A stretch of 64,000 bases of DNA from a beta proteobacterium AAP65 (GCA_001295865.1 LJHW01000044.1:62001-126000); one strand, 5' to 3'. Counted from the first letter of the stretch, positions 1-9,114 are shown. The notes: a model not told the origin generated them from the sequence alone. A program made the numbers and translations.

Positions 1-651
1 TGGACGAACCGGACTGGCCTGCCCTCTGGCAACGTCGAGTACCGCACCGAGATGTACGGCATCGCCTGGCGGCGCTTCCTGGAGTCGCCACTGTGGGGCA
101 CCGGCTTCATCGAATCCTCGGTGACCTATTTCGAGCTGTTCCGCGTGGCCACGCGCGTCCAGACCTTGCCCACGCACAGCGACATCCTCGACATGCTGGC
201 CCATGGCGGTCTCCTCGCCATCGTGCTGTGGTTGCTCACGGTTTGGCAGCTGGTGCGCATCGGGGCCGCCACCATCGTGCAGCTGGCGAGCGCTCCTTTC
301 GGAGAGTCGAACAGGGGCTGGCGCTGGATGTTCCTGCTGGTCCTGGTGCAGCTGGGGGCCTTGATCACCTACGCCGTCAACCCGCCGCTGATCAACCCGG
401 CACATGCGTACTGGGTGTGGGGTTCAGCCGGCGTGCTGTGGGCCTTGCACCGCCAGCTGACCGATCCGCTGGCGCCGCCGGTGGCCTGGGTCCACCAGGT
501 GCCGAGCCGCCTGCAGCTCTCGGCCTGGGCGCTGCTCGGCTTGGGCCTGGGCCGGTTGCTGGCGCCGCTGCTGAACCCGCTGCGCGCCGCTTGGCGTGGC
601 CTGGGCCCGCGCCTGTCGGGCGTGGTGCGCCGCCGCAAGGTGGTGCCATGA
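1..651 (+). CDS. O-antigen ligase / Wzy-like polymerase, C-terminal part (5' truncated)
   Basis: The frame is open from the first base, so the gene begins outside the window and only about 216 C-terminal residues are present. The fragment starts in the middle of a conserved Wzy_C/O-antigen-ligase stretch (GNVEYRTEMYGIAWRRF, then a short loop with PLWGTGF) and the motif THSDILDMLAHGG, typical of the large periplasmic loop and following helix of this family. Three or four hydrophobic segments follow (LLAIVLWLLTVW, MFLLVLVQLGALITYAV, HAYWVWGSAGVLWAL) and then a basic tail. The family joins or polymerises undecaprenyl-linked glycans in the inner membrane. Its stop overlaps the next start (ATGA at 648-651), so it belongs to the EPS operon and is most likely the polymerase. 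Ligase and polymerase cannot be separated from this fragment. Confidence 0.8.
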   Translation, partial: WTNRTGLPSGNVEYRTEMYGIAWRRFLESPLWGTGFIESSVTYFELFRVATRVQTLPTHSDILDMLAHGGLLAIVLWLLTVWQLVRIGAATIVQLASAPFGESNRGWRWMFLLVLVQLGALITYAVNPPLINPAHAYWVWGSAGVLWALHRQLTDPLAPPVAWVHQVPSRLQLSAWALLGLGLGRLLAPLLNPLRAAWRGLGPRLSGVVRRRKVVP

Positions 652-1475
652 GCGGCTTGCCGAGCATCAGCCTGGTGACGTGCTCGTTCCAGCAGGGACG
701 CTTTCTCCCAGCAACGATGCGTTCGGTACTCGAGCAGGGCTACGCGACGCTGGAGTACATCGTGGTCGACGGCGGTTCGCGCGACGGTTCTGTCGATGCC
801 ATCCGCGCCCGGGCCGAGCAGTTGGCCTGGTGGGTCAGCGAGCCCGATGGTGGCCAAACCGATGCGCTGATCAAGGGATTTGCTCGCAGCACTGGCGAGA
901 TCCAAGGCTGGCTGTGTTCCGACGATCTGCTGCTGCCGGGCGCGCTCGACACCGTGGGCCGCTTTTTTGCGGCTCACCCCGAGGTCGACTGGGTGTACGG
1001 CGACGCGCTGTGGATCGATGCGGAAGGCCGTGCCCTGCGCGCCAAGAAGGAAATGCCCTGGAGCCGCACCGTCTTCCTCTTCGACCACAACTACCTGGCC
1101 CAGCCTTCGGTGTTCTGGCGCCGCAGTCTTTACGAGCGTGTGGGTGGCTTGCAGCGCGAATGGAACCTGGCGATGGACGCCGATCTGTGGCTGCGCTTTG
1201 CGCGGGTGTCGCGGCCCGGGCACCTGGCGCAGTACCTGAGCTGCATGCGCTACTACCCCGAGCAGAAAACACGCGCGCTCAAACCTGCCGGTCGCAAGGA
1301 AGACGAGGCGCTGCGCCGCCGTGAAGCGCCGCGTCTGGCGGCATTGCCGCGCCTGCCACTGCGCACGGCTGCTCGCGGGCTGCGCGTGGCGATGAAGGCC
1401 CTGAGCGGTGGCTACACCGCCGGTGTGCCACGCGAAAGTCTGCCCTGGCTGTCAGGGCTGGAGACCCGAGCATGA
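648..1475 (+). CDS. Family 2 glycosyltransferase
   Basis: A 275-residue GT-A transferase. The N-terminus (SISLVTCSFQQGRFLPATMRS) is followed by the nucleotide-sugar motif VVDGGSRDGS at about residues 42-51. A DGGQTDA loop and SDD, at the place of the metal-binding DXD, follow at about 68-93. A later AMDADLWLRF resembles the acceptor/catalytic acidic region. It probably adds one sugar to the lipid-linked EPS repeat on the cytoplasmic face of the membrane. The ATG at 648 overlaps the upstream stop (ATGA), which fixes the start; a longer reading from 93 would lie antiparallel to nothing conserved and is rejected. Donor and acceptor cannot be told from the sequence. Confidence 0.9.
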   Translation: MSGLPSISLVTCSFQQGRFLPATMRSVLEQGYATLEYIVVDGGSRDGSVDAIRARAEQLAWWVSEPDGGQTDALIKGFARSTGEIQGWLCSDDLLLPGALDTVGRFFAAHPEVDWVYGDALWIDAEGRALRAKKEMPWSRTVFLFDHNYLAQPSVFWRRSLYERVGGLQREWNLAMDADLWLRFARVSRPGHLAQYLSCMRYYPEQKTRALKPAGRKEDEALRRREAPRLAALPRLPLRTAARGLRVAMKALSGGYTAGVPRESLPWLSGLETRA

Positions 1476-1494
1476 CGCGGACGAGCCGGGCGCT

Positions 1495-2760
1495 GTGAAG
1501 ATCCTGGTGTCGGCTTTCGCATGCTCGCCGCTGTGGGGGTCCGAACCCTCGGTGGGCTGGAATTGGGCTTGGGAACTGGCGCATGGTCACGAGGTGACGG
1601 TGCTGACACACGAGCACTTCCGCAGCCACATCGAGGCGCACATGCAAGCCCTGCCGGCAGCTACCCCGCAAACCGATCGGCTGTGTTTCGTCTACTTGAG
1701 CTGTCGGCCCGCGCGCGGCGAGTTTCACGAACAGCTGCTCAACTCGCAGGCTTACTACCTGCGCTGGCAGCGGGCAGCGCGACAACGTGTGCTTCAACTG
1801 CTGGCAGCCCAGGGCCAGGCGCTGGTGCACCACGTCACCTGGGGCAATTTCCGCTGGCCCGTGCCGCTGCACGGCTTGCCTGTGCCGCTGGTGGTGGGGC
1901 CGCTCGGCGGCGGCGAGCGCGCGCCGCATGCCCTCTACCGCGACATGCCATGGAAGCTGAGGCTCAAGGAAGTGTTGCGCGATCTGATCATCGCCAGCGG
2001 CCGTTACGACCCCTTTGTCGCGCGGGGTCTCGCCGGTGCCCGCTGGGTCTTTTGCCGCACCCCGCAGACCCTGCAGGCCTTGCCGCCGGCGGCGCGCAGC
2101 CGTGCCTGCATCGTGCACGACATCGGCGCGCCACCGCCTGCCCCTGCCGGCACGGTGTTGCCGGTGGCGGCCCGCCCGGACGGGCCGCTGCGTTGCCTGT
2201 TCGTGGGCCGGCTGCTGGCCTGGAAGGGGGCGCACTTCGCCTTGCGCGCCGTGCAACTGCTGCGCAGCCGTGGCGTGCCGGTGCAGTTGACCCTCGTGGG
2301 CCGTGGCGAGGCCGAGGCGGCGCTGCGCGATCTGGCCGCCCGCCTGCAATTGGGTGATGCCGTGCAGTGGATGCAAGACCTGCCGCGCGAAGCGGTGCTG
2401 CGCCTGTATGGCGAGCACGATCTTTTTCTCTTCCCGAGCTTGCACGATTCAGGGGGCACGGTGGTGCTGGAGAGCCTGTCGCGGGGCTGCCCGGTGGTGT
2501 GTCTCGACCTGGGCGGGCCACCGCACTTCGTGGACGAGAGCTGTGGTCGCGTCGTGCCTGCCGCCGATGGCGCTGCCGCGGCTGTGCCCGTGCGTCTGGC
2601 CGACGCCCTGCAAGGCCTGGCCGCCGACCCCGCGCTGCGGCTGCGCCTGCGCCAGGGTGCGCTCGCGCAGGCGCAGCGTCACAGCTGGCCGCTGCGGGTG
2701 CGGCAGGCCTACGCGCCGGTGCTGCAGGCCTTGGCTGCCGAGCAAGGCATCGCGGCATGA
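1495..2760 (+). CDS. Family 4 (GT-B) glycosyltransferase
   Basis: A 421-residue retaining GT-B enzyme. The proposed GTG start gives VKILVSAFACSPLWGSEPS, a normal start for this family. Earlier in-frame codons would add sequence that lies inside the upstream glycosyltransferase gene. The N-terminal domain has VVGPLGGGERAP at about residues 130-141. The C-terminal Rossmann domain opens with LFVGRLLAWKGAHFAL, and the donor-binding E-x7-E region is in FPSLHDSGGTVVLESLSRG near residue 320. It probably extends the EPS repeat unit in the cytoplasm. It sits 19 bases after the GT2 gene and overlaps the next gene by ATGA (2757-2760). The short gap contains a tiny ORF that links the two genes (see findings). 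Confidence 0.88.
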   Translation: MKILVSAFACSPLWGSEPSVGWNWAWELAHGHEVTVLTHEHFRSHIEAHMQALPAATPQTDRLCFVYLSCRPARGEFHEQLLNSQAYYLRWQRAARQRVLQLLAAQGQALVHHVTWGNFRWPVPLHGLPVPLVVGPLGGGERAPHALYRDMPWKLRLKEVLRDLIIASGRYDPFVARGLAGARWVFCRTPQTLQALPPAARSRACIVHDIGAPPPAPAGTVLPVAARPDGPLRCLFVGRLLAWKGAHFALRAVQLLRSRGVPVQLTLVGRGEAEAALRDLAARLQLGDAVQWMQDLPREAVLRLYGEHDLFLFPSLHDSGGTVVLESLSRGCPVVCLDLGGPPHFVDESCGRVVPAADGAAAAVPVRLADALQGLAADPALRLRLRQGALAQAQRHSWPLRVRQAYAPVLQALAAEQGIAA

Positions 2761-4430
2761 GCAGGCGGCGGCTCGCCTGGCTTGGCTTGCTGCTGGCGGC
2801 CGCGTTGCCAGCATTCGCGGCCACTTGGGTGGTGGAGGGGGCATCGCCTCAGGCCAGCGACCGCCAGGCGGGCAATGTCGAGGCACCGCTGAAGACCCTG
2901 GGCGAAGCGATGCGCCGCCTGCGTCCTGGCGACGAGGTCGTGGTCGGCCCCGGGATCTACCGCGAACTGGTGGTGGTGCCGCGCCTGCCTGCTGGGGGGC
3001 CGATGACGACCGTGCGTGCGCGCGAGGCCGGGCGCGCGGTGCTGCGGGGCTCCGAGGTCGTTGAAGGCTGGCGGGCTCTGGGCGGCGGGCGTTTCTCTGT
3101 CGCCTGGGCCGGGCGTCCCGAACCTGCGCAGGTCTACATCGGCGGTCGGCCCTTGCGCCAAGTGGCAGGCACGGTCTTCGGCGGTTACCCGCTCCGTGCC
3201 GGCCACGAGTTGGAGCCGGCGCACCGCAGCGAAGGCGGCATCTGGCTGGGCCGTGTGCCGGGCGGTCTGTCTGCCATGCGCGCTGGCGACTTCTTCTTCG
3301 ACGTCGACACGCAGAGCCTTCACCTGCGCCTGCCCGAGGGCGCAGCGCCGGGGCCCACGCCGGCCGGCACCGTGGAAGTGAGTGTGCGCCCGTATGTGTT
3401 CCTGGCCGAAGCGGTGAACCGGCTGCGCATCGAAGGACTGGTCTTTGAACACGCCAACACCTCCAGCCTCGCACGCCAAGGCGCGGTCAAGGTCTTCGGC
3501 AACGAGAACGTGCTCACAGGTGTGGTGATCCGCCGCATGGATTCGGTGGGCCTGCAGCTCTTCGGTACGGGCAGCCAGCTGCTCGACTCGGTGATCGAGG
3601 ACAACGGCCAACTGGGCTTGAACGCCCGCGGCAGGCAGCTCACCATCGCCCGCAACGCCGTGCTCAACAACAACCTGCGGGGGTTCAACAAGTGGTGGGA
3701 GGCCGGTGGTATCAAGATCATTGGCGACCAGGGCCTGCACGACTCGACTTTTGCCGACAACGTGGTGGCCTTCAACCGCGGAGATGGTCTCTGGATCGAT
3801 TGGGACAATTCACGCATCCGCATCAGCGGCAACACCGCAGCCTTCAACACCGGTTTCGGCATCCACTACGAAGCATCCACCACCGGCTGGATCGATGGCA
3901 ACGCCTCGTACGGCAACGGCCAGCGCGGCATCTATGTCTTCGAGAGTTCGGACACGCGTGTCGAGGGCAATGTGGTGCTGGCCAACGGGCTGGAAGGCAT
4001 CGTGGTGGCCGATGGTGAACGTTCGGCGCAGCGCCCGCAGATGAAGCCGCGCAACAACCGCGTCATCGGTAACGTGGTGGGCTGGAACAAGGACATCGAG
4101 CTGATGCTGGCGCTGCCCGAGATGAACAACCACAGCGAGGGCAATGTGTTCATCGCCCAGCGTGCGCCGGGCCTGGTGCAGGGCTGGACCAGCCTGACCA
4201 ACCGCCCGGCCCGTGGCCTGGCGCCCTGGCGTCAGCGCAGCGGCTTCGATCTGCAATCGCGCGAGCTCGTGGCGCCCCTGCCTGCAGCGTTGGCGGCTGC
4301 GCTGCGCGAGCAGCAGTTGTTGCGCCCGCAGGCCCTGCGTGAGCTGCTGCAGGCCGCGCTGCCCACGCTGAGCCTGCCGGCCCCCACTGCACCGGCCGCG
4401 CTGCCGGCTCCGCCCGCCCAGCCGCGCTGA
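2757..4430 (+). CDS. Exported right-handed parallel beta-helix protein of the EPS locus
   Basis: A 557-residue protein with an N-terminal signal peptide (basic MSRRR, then LAWLGLLLAAALPAFA; cleavage expected near residue 22). It begins with a DUF1565-like segment (NVEAPLKTLGEAMRRLRPGDEVVVGPGIYRE) typical of pectate-lyase-like folds. Then comes a long series of beta-helix coils with NosD-like N-x-x-x-G-N spacing. Conserved islands include HANTS, RGFNKWWEAGG (about 308-318), GDGLWIDW and NTGFGIHYEAS. The C-terminus ends in a Pro/Ala-rich tail. Folds of this kind bind, cut or epimerise acidic polysaccharides, so a periplasmic lyase, epimerase or acetyl-modifying role on the EPS is plausible but unproven. 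A paralogue lies at 5999-7762. Start by ATGA overlap. Confidence 0.85.
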   Translation: MSRRRLAWLGLLLAAALPAFAATWVVEGASPQASDRQAGNVEAPLKTLGEAMRRLRPGDEVVVGPGIYRELVVVPRLPAGGPMTTVRAREAGRAVLRGSEVVEGWRALGGGRFSVAWAGRPEPAQVYIGGRPLRQVAGTVFGGYPLRAGHELEPAHRSEGGIWLGRVPGGLSAMRAGDFFFDVDTQSLHLRLPEGAAPGPTPAGTVEVSVRPYVFLAEAVNRLRIEGLVFEHANTSSLARQGAVKVFGNENVLTGVVIRRMDSVGLQLFGTGSQLLDSVIEDNGQLGLNARGRQLTIARNAVLNNNLRGFNKWWEAGGIKIIGDQGLHDSTFADNVVAFNRGDGLWIDWDNSRIRISGNTAAFNTGFGIHYEASTTGWIDGNASYGNGQRGIYVFESSDTRVEGNVVLANGLEGIVVADGERSAQRPQMKPRNNRVIGNVVGWNKDIELMLALPEMNNHSEGNVFIAQRAPGLVQGWTSLTNRPARGLAPWRQRSGFDLQSRELVAPLPAALAAALREQQLLRPQALRELLQAALPTLSLPAPTAPAALPAPPAQPR

Positions 4431-5902
4431 TGCGCACCGTCGCCCGCAACTTCATCCTCGTCACCGCCAGCCGTCTCATCGAAGGCGGGGTGCGTTTCCT
4501 CACGGTGCCGATCGTGCTGGGTTACTTCGGCCGTGAAGACTTCGGGCTGATGGCACTGGCCTATTCGCTGCACGTCTTTCTCACGCTGGCCGATTTCAGC
4601 ATCAGCGCCAACGTCGTGCGCCGTTTCAGCGACCACCTCGTCGCTGGCGACAACGGTGCGGTGCAGCGCCTGGCGCGTGTGGCCACTTCGGTCTATGTCG
4701 GCATCGGCTTGCTGAACCTGGCGGCGGTGCTCGTGGTGGGTGTGTTTGCCGAGCATTGGTTCAAGCTGGCGCCGGCGCAGGCACAGGCCTTTTTCTGGAT
4801 GATGCTGAGCCTGGGTGTCTCCAGCCTGTTCACCTGGGCTGGCATGGCCTACCGGCAGGTGTTGCACGCCGCGCAGCAGGTGGGGCTGGACGAGACCTAC
4901 AACCTGCTGGCCACCGTGGGCACGCTGCTGGTGCTGGGCGCCACGCTGTGGTGGCGGCTGGACCTCGTCACCTACTTTGCGCTGGTGCTGCTGCCGCCCA
5001 TGCTGCCGCTGTGGCTGCGTGCGCGCCGCGCCTGCCAGCTGGTGCCGGGGCTGGGCTTCGGGCTGTCAGCCGACTGGCCCTTGTTCCGGCCGCTGCTGGC
5101 CGGCACGCTGTGGCTGCTGCTGATGACGCTGGCCGACCTGGCGGCCAACCACTTCCGCCCCATCCTGCTGGCCCGCGCCGAGGGGCTGGAGACGGTGACC
5201 GACTTCCGTGTCATGCAGCAGGTGGCCGGCTTTGCAACGCTGATCCTCACGGGCGCCATGAACGTGGCCTATCCGGCCGTGGCAAGGTTGGACGCTGCGG
5301 CCGACCACACGCGGCTGCGCCTGGTGCTGCAGCAGGGCAGCCGTGTGCTGCTGGCCGGGCACGTGGCCGTGCTGGTGCCCATGGCCTTCGGCAGTGCGCT
5401 GCTGCTGGAGCTGTACGTGGGCGCCGCTTACCGCGCGCTGGCCCTGCCGCTGGCGCTGTGGCTGCTGAGCCTGCTGGCGCTGCACTACTCGATCGTCATG
5501 TCTTTCGCGATGTCGCGCGGGCAGATGCGCCTGCTGGCGCTGGGCGCCTGCACCAACGCGGTGGTGTCGCTGGCACTGGCCTACGGGCTGGCGCCGCGAT
5601 GGGGATTGCAGGCCATGGTGGCCTCGTATGCGGCCTACGTGTTGTTGCAGATGCTGTTGATGTACCTGCTCGCCCTGCCGGCTGCTGGCGGTGGATCGGG
5701 CCGCACGCTGGCGCTGCAGGTCATGACACGGCCGCTGGGGCTGGCGTTGTTGCTGGGCCTGCCGATCGGCGCGGGGCTGCACGGGGCGGGCCAGCCGCTG
5801 TGGCTGGGTGCACCGTTGTTTCTGGCGGCCTTCGCCGCCGCGATGTGGGGCCCGGGGGGCCTGCGGGCTGATTTCCTCGCCTTGCGCGGGCGTGTCACCT
5901 GA
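4430..5902 (+). CDS. Wzx-type polysaccharide flippase
   Basis: A 490-residue integral membrane protein of the MATE/MOP oligosaccharide-flippase type. The N-terminus (VARNFILVTASRLIEGGVRFLTVPIVLG) carries the usual first helix, and about a dozen hydrophobic segments follow at regular spacing to the C-terminus. It should move the undecaprenyl-diphosphate-linked EPS repeat from the cytoplasmic to the periplasmic side for polymerisation. The length matches the family. The start overlaps the upstream stop (TGATG at 4428-4432), so it is translated with the operon and is its last gene. It converges on the minus-strand unit 96 bases further on. Confidence 0.88.
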   Translation: MRTVARNFILVTASRLIEGGVRFLTVPIVLGYFGREDFGLMALAYSLHVFLTLADFSISANVVRRFSDHLVAGDNGAVQRLARVATSVYVGIGLLNLAAVLVVGVFAEHWFKLAPAQAQAFFWMMLSLGVSSLFTWAGMAYRQVLHAAQQVGLDETYNLLATVGTLLVLGATLWWRLDLVTYFALVLLPPMLPLWLRARRACQLVPGLGFGLSADWPLFRPLLAGTLWLLLMTLADLAANHFRPILLARAEGLETVTDFRVMQQVAGFATLILTGAMNVAYPAVARLDAAADHTRLRLVLQQGSRVLLAGHVAVLVPMAFGSALLLELYVGAAYRALALPLALWLLSLLALHYSIVMSFAMSRGQMRLLALGACTNAVVSLALAYGLAPRWGLQAMVASYAAYVLLQMLLMYLLALPAAGGGSGRTLALQVMTRPLGLALLLGLPIGAGLHGAGQPLWLGAPLFLAAFAAAMWGPGGLRADFLALRGRVT

Positions 5903-5998
5903 GGGCCAGGCGTCTGCGCTGGCTGTGGCAGCCCAGCCACCGAAAGCGGCGGCGCGCAGCGTCTTGCCAGCGCGCGTGGAGTGGTGCGTGTGTCAGCC
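5903..5998. other. Convergent intergenic gap with a small hairpin
   Basis: This is the 96-base gap between the flippase gene and the oppositely directed beta-helix lipoprotein gene. It contains a short inverted repeat, TGGCTG and CAGCCA separated by eight bases near 5920-5940, but no T-tract on either strand. It may help separate the two converging transcripts. I see no gene here. Confidence 0.3.
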
Positions 5999-7762
5999 TC
6001 AGGGCTGGCCGGGCGTGCGCAGGAAGGCCGGCAGTTCGCTGTGCTCCAGCAGCCGGCGCGCCTGCAGCGCGCTGCGCAGCGTTTCGGGCATGGCCACGCG
6101 TTCGGCCGCCGAAGCCAGGTCTTGCTGCGTGGCGTTGCGCCAGTCCTGCAAGCTCTCGTAGGCCGGCGCGGTGGCGCTCGGGAAACCCATGGCCATGCGC
6201 GGGCCGAGTTGCTCGCTCTTGAACACGTTGCCGTCGGACACCGAGCCGTAACGCAGGCCCGGCAGCACCAGCTGCACCCAGTTGCGCTGGTCGTCGTTCC
6301 AGGCCACGGCATTGCCCAACACGCGATTGTTCAGGGGCGACAGTTCGGGGTCGGTGGGCGAGCGTGTGCCGTCCACCACCGCAATACCTTCCATCGTGTT
6401 GCCGAAGACCGCGTTGCCCTGCACCGTGCTGCCCGAAGACTCCATCAGGTAGATGCCACGCAGACCGTTGCCGTAGACGGTGTTGCCGCGGATGGTGCCC
6501 GTGCGGCTGGCTTCGTAGTGGATGCCGAAGCCGGTGTTGTAGGCCGCGGTGTTGGCCTCGATGAGGTTGCCGCTGTTTTTCCAGTCGATCCAGATGCCGT
6601 CGCCGTCGCTGAAGGTGACGGTGTTCTGCCGGATCACGGCGTCATGTAGACCGCCAGGGCCGATGAATTTCATGCCGCCGGCTTCCCACCATTTGTTGAA
6701 GCCGCGTGCGTTGGCCTGGCTGATGCGGTTGCCCGCCACCGTCATGCGCAGCCCGCGGCCGAGCAGGCCGAGCTGGCCGCAGCGCAGCAACTCGCTGTCG
6801 AGCAGCGCGTTGTCGTTGCCCAGCAGCTGCACGCAAGCCGCGTCCATGTCGCGCACAGCGAGATTGCGCAGCGTGTTGCCGTCGCCCGCCACTTTCACGG
6901 CCCCCTGGCGGTAGGCCGTGCTGGTGTTGGCATGCATGAAGTCCAGCCCCTCGACCGTGAGGCGCACCGCGGCTTCGGCCTGCAGCACATGGCGCTGCAC
7001 GCTGACCTCGAGCAGCTGGCCCGCGTCCAGCGGCTGGGCGCTTCTCACCAGCAGGCGTGCGTTGGCAGCGTCGTGGGTGAAGCTGCCGGGCACCAATTGC
7101 GCCACGCCGCCGGCTGTACGGCCGGGCCAGATGCCCCCCTCGCTGGCATGCACGCCCGCCAGGTCGGGCGGTGGCGTGGTCGGGTAGCCGCCGAACACCG
7201 TGCCGCCAATCTGCTGCAACGCCTGCCCGGCGAGGTAGACCTGCTGAGGCTCTTCTCGCGTCCAGGGCACGGCGTAGACGCCCGGGCTCACCAGGGCCCA
7301 GCCGCTGACCTCGATCGAGCCCTTGACGGTGACCGTGCGCGCCGTGGCCGCACGCAGGCGTGTGGGCGCCGTGGCGCCGGTGAGCGTGGGCACCACCAGG
7401 GCCTCGCGGTAGGTGCCGGCGGCGATGACGATGTCGTCACCTGGCTGCAGGCGGGCCAGGGCTGCGCCTATGCTGCGGTAGGGCTGGGCGGCAGTGCCGG
7501 CGCCCGTGTCGCTCGCGTTGGTGTGGCTGGGGTCGACGGTGACGCGGCGCAAGTAAGGCGGGTCGACGGGGTCTGGCGCTACCGGTGCCGGCGCAGGGGC
7601 AGGGGCAGGCAGAGGCGCCAGCGGCGCGGGTGTGCCGGCGATGCCGTTGCGCTCCTGGCTGGTGTCGGCACCGCCGCCACCACCGCCGCAGGCGGCAAGC
7701 GCCCAGACGGCGGTACAGCACAGGGTCAGGGAACGGCGGCGCTGGGCGGTCGGGAGCATCAT
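5999..7762 (-). CDS. Parallel beta-helix lipoprotein of the EPS locus
   Basis: A 587-residue lipoprotein. The signal sequence ends in a clear lipobox (LAAC, Cys25), followed by a glycine run and a Pro/Ala-rich linker (about residues 40-65) that would hold the folded part off the membrane. The rest is a beta-helix closely related to the plus-strand protein at 2757-4430. It shares the islands FGGYPTT, HANTSTAYRQGAVKV, RGFNKWWEAGG (about 353-363), GDGIWIDWKNS, NTGFGIHYEAS and LNNRV. This suggests a membrane-tethered polysaccharide-binding or -modifying enzyme. It is the last gene of the gmd operon, 167 bases after the GT4 gene; that gap may hold its own promoter, though I see no clear one. Two adjacent ATG codons are possible starts; the outer one is used. 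Confidence 0.85.
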   Translation of the reverse strand: MMLPTAQRRRSLTLCCTAVWALAACGGGGGGADTSQERNGIAGTPAPLAPLPAPAPAPAPVAPDPVDPPYLRRVTVDPSHTNASDTGAGTAAQPYRSIGAALARLQPGDDIVIAAGTYREALVVPTLTGATAPTRLRAATARTVTVKGSIEVSGWALVSPGVYAVPWTREEPQQVYLAGQALQQIGGTVFGGYPTTPPPDLAGVHASEGGIWPGRTAGGVAQLVPGSFTHDAANARLLVRSAQPLDAGQLLEVSVQRHVLQAEAAVRLTVEGLDFMHANTSTAYRQGAVKVAGDGNTLRNLAVRDMDAACVQLLGNDNALLDSELLRCGQLGLLGRGLRMTVAGNRISQANARGFNKWWEAGGMKFIGPGGLHDAVIRQNTVTFSDGDGIWIDWKNSGNLIEANTAAYNTGFGIHYEASRTGTIRGNTVYGNGLRGIYLMESSGSTVQGNAVFGNTMEGIAVVDGTRSPTDPELSPLNNRVLGNAVAWNDDQRNWVQLVLPGLRYGSVSDGNVFKSEQLGPRMAMGFPSATAPAYESLQDWRNATQQDLASAAERVAMPETLRSALQARRLLEHSELPAFLRTPGQP

Positions 7763-7929
7763 CGTGGGGGAAGTTCGAGGCCCGGGGCGGCAGCCTCGGG
7801 CCAGGCTCAGGGGGGGCGCAGCGGGTGGGCGCCGGCTTTGGCGTCTCCCCGTGCTCGAAGCATTCCCCGGATCTTCGGCTGCTGCGCCCGGCGCCTGAAG
7901 GGCGAGTTGTAAGCGCGGCCCCCTTGCTG

Positions 7930-9114
7930 TTACAGCTTGCCCGACGGGGTCATCGCCTCTGCGTAGATCGCCCGCAGCTGCTGCAGGTTGGCCGGGCCCG
8001 TGAGCTCGGCTTCGTAGTGGCGGCGGGCCTGGTCGCCCATGCGCTGCATCTCGGCGGGGTGGGCCTCGGCCCAGGCGAGCTTGGCGGCCAGGTCGGCGGC
8101 ATCGCCGGGGCGGAAGAGCAGGCCCGTGACGCCGTCTTCCACCAACGTGGCCATGGCGCCCAGGCGGCTGGCGATGACCGGCAGGCCGTTGGCAAAGGCC
8201 TCCACCAGCGTGCGCGGGAAGTTCTCGTACCAGATGCTGGGCAGCACCAGCGCGCGCCGCCGCGCCATCTGCGCGTAAACCGAGGCTGGTGGCAGCGGCC
8301 CCAGCAGCTGCACACCGGGCGCGCCTTCGAGCAGGCCGGCGTCGGGGCCGCTGCCGGCCGCATGCAAGGCCGTGCCGGGTGGTGCCAGCGCCAGCGCCTG
8401 CGCCAAGACCTCCAGGCCCTTCTCCAGCGAAAAGCGGCCGACGAACAGGAAGCCCTCGCGCGACTGCGGCGCGGGCGCCGGCAGGTCGATGAAGTTCGGC
8501 TTGATGCGGATGCGCTCCGCCGGAAGGCCGCCTTCGATGAACTTGTCGCGGCAAAACGCGTTGAGCGCGATGTAGAGCGTGACCTGCCGCTGCCAGGTGC
8601 CCAGGCCGCGGTGCAGCTGCAGCATGCCGGCCACGGCGGCGCTCTGCACGGCCGATCCGCGGTAGCAGCCGTGCTGCACCGCGCGCCAGGGCACGCGGCC
8701 GACGCAGTCTTCGCAGATGCGGCCTTCGCGCAGCAGCAGGGCCTGCGGGCAGAGCAGGCGGAAGTTGTGCAGCGTCTGCACCACCGGCAGCCCGGCGCGT
8801 GCCGCGGCCCAGTAGACCGAGGGCGAGACCAGCGGAAAGCTGTTGTGCACGTGCACGACACCGGGCCGGTGCTGGCTGATGAGCGCCTGCAGGTCGCGCC
8901 CGGTGCGCGGCGACCACAGCGTGTCGCGGGCCAGCGCCAGGCGCGAGAGGCCCGCCACCTCGTCGTTGTGGCGGCTGTAGAGCGTGACCTCGTGGCCGTG
9001 CTCGCGCAGCAGCGTGGCTTCCGCCTCCACCACGGCGTCTTCGCCGCCCCGCTGCTGGTAGGCGTTGTGCACCAGCAGCACACGCGCTGGCGGCGTGGCC
9101 GCGTGTGCCTTCAT
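7930..9114 (-). CDS. Family 4 (GT-B) glycosyltransferase
   Basis: A 394-residue GT-B transferase. N-terminal features are VLLVHNAYQQRGGEDAVVEAE, with the GGED loop, and VHVHNSFPLVSPSVY. The middle has a cysteine pair in CEDCVGRVPW. The C-terminal donor-binding half starts at FLFVGRFSLEKGLEVL and includes SIWYENFPRTLVEAFANG, which carries the E-x7-E motif. It would add a hexose or deoxyhexose to the lipid-linked repeat. The ATG at 9114 overlaps the upstream stop (ATGA), so translation is coupled to the WecG/TagA-type gene. Mannose or fucose from the GDP-sugar genes just upstream is a reasonable but unproven donor. Confidence 0.88.
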   Translation of the reverse strand: MKAHAATPPARVLLVHNAYQQRGGEDAVVEAEATLLREHGHEVTLYSRHNDEVAGLSRLALARDTLWSPRTGRDLQALISQHRPGVVHVHNSFPLVSPSVYWAAARAGLPVVQTLHNFRLLCPQALLLREGRICEDCVGRVPWRAVQHGCYRGSAVQSAAVAGMLQLHRGLGTWQRQVTLYIALNAFCRDKFIEGGLPAERIRIKPNFIDLPAPAPQSREGFLFVGRFSLEKGLEVLAQALALAPPGTALHAAGSGPDAGLLEGAPGVQLLGPLPPASVYAQMARRRALVLPSIWYENFPRTLVEAFANGLPVIASRLGAMATLVEDGVTGLLFRPGDAADLAAKLAWAEAHPAEMQRMGDQARRHYEAELTGPANLQQLRAIYAEAMTPSGKL

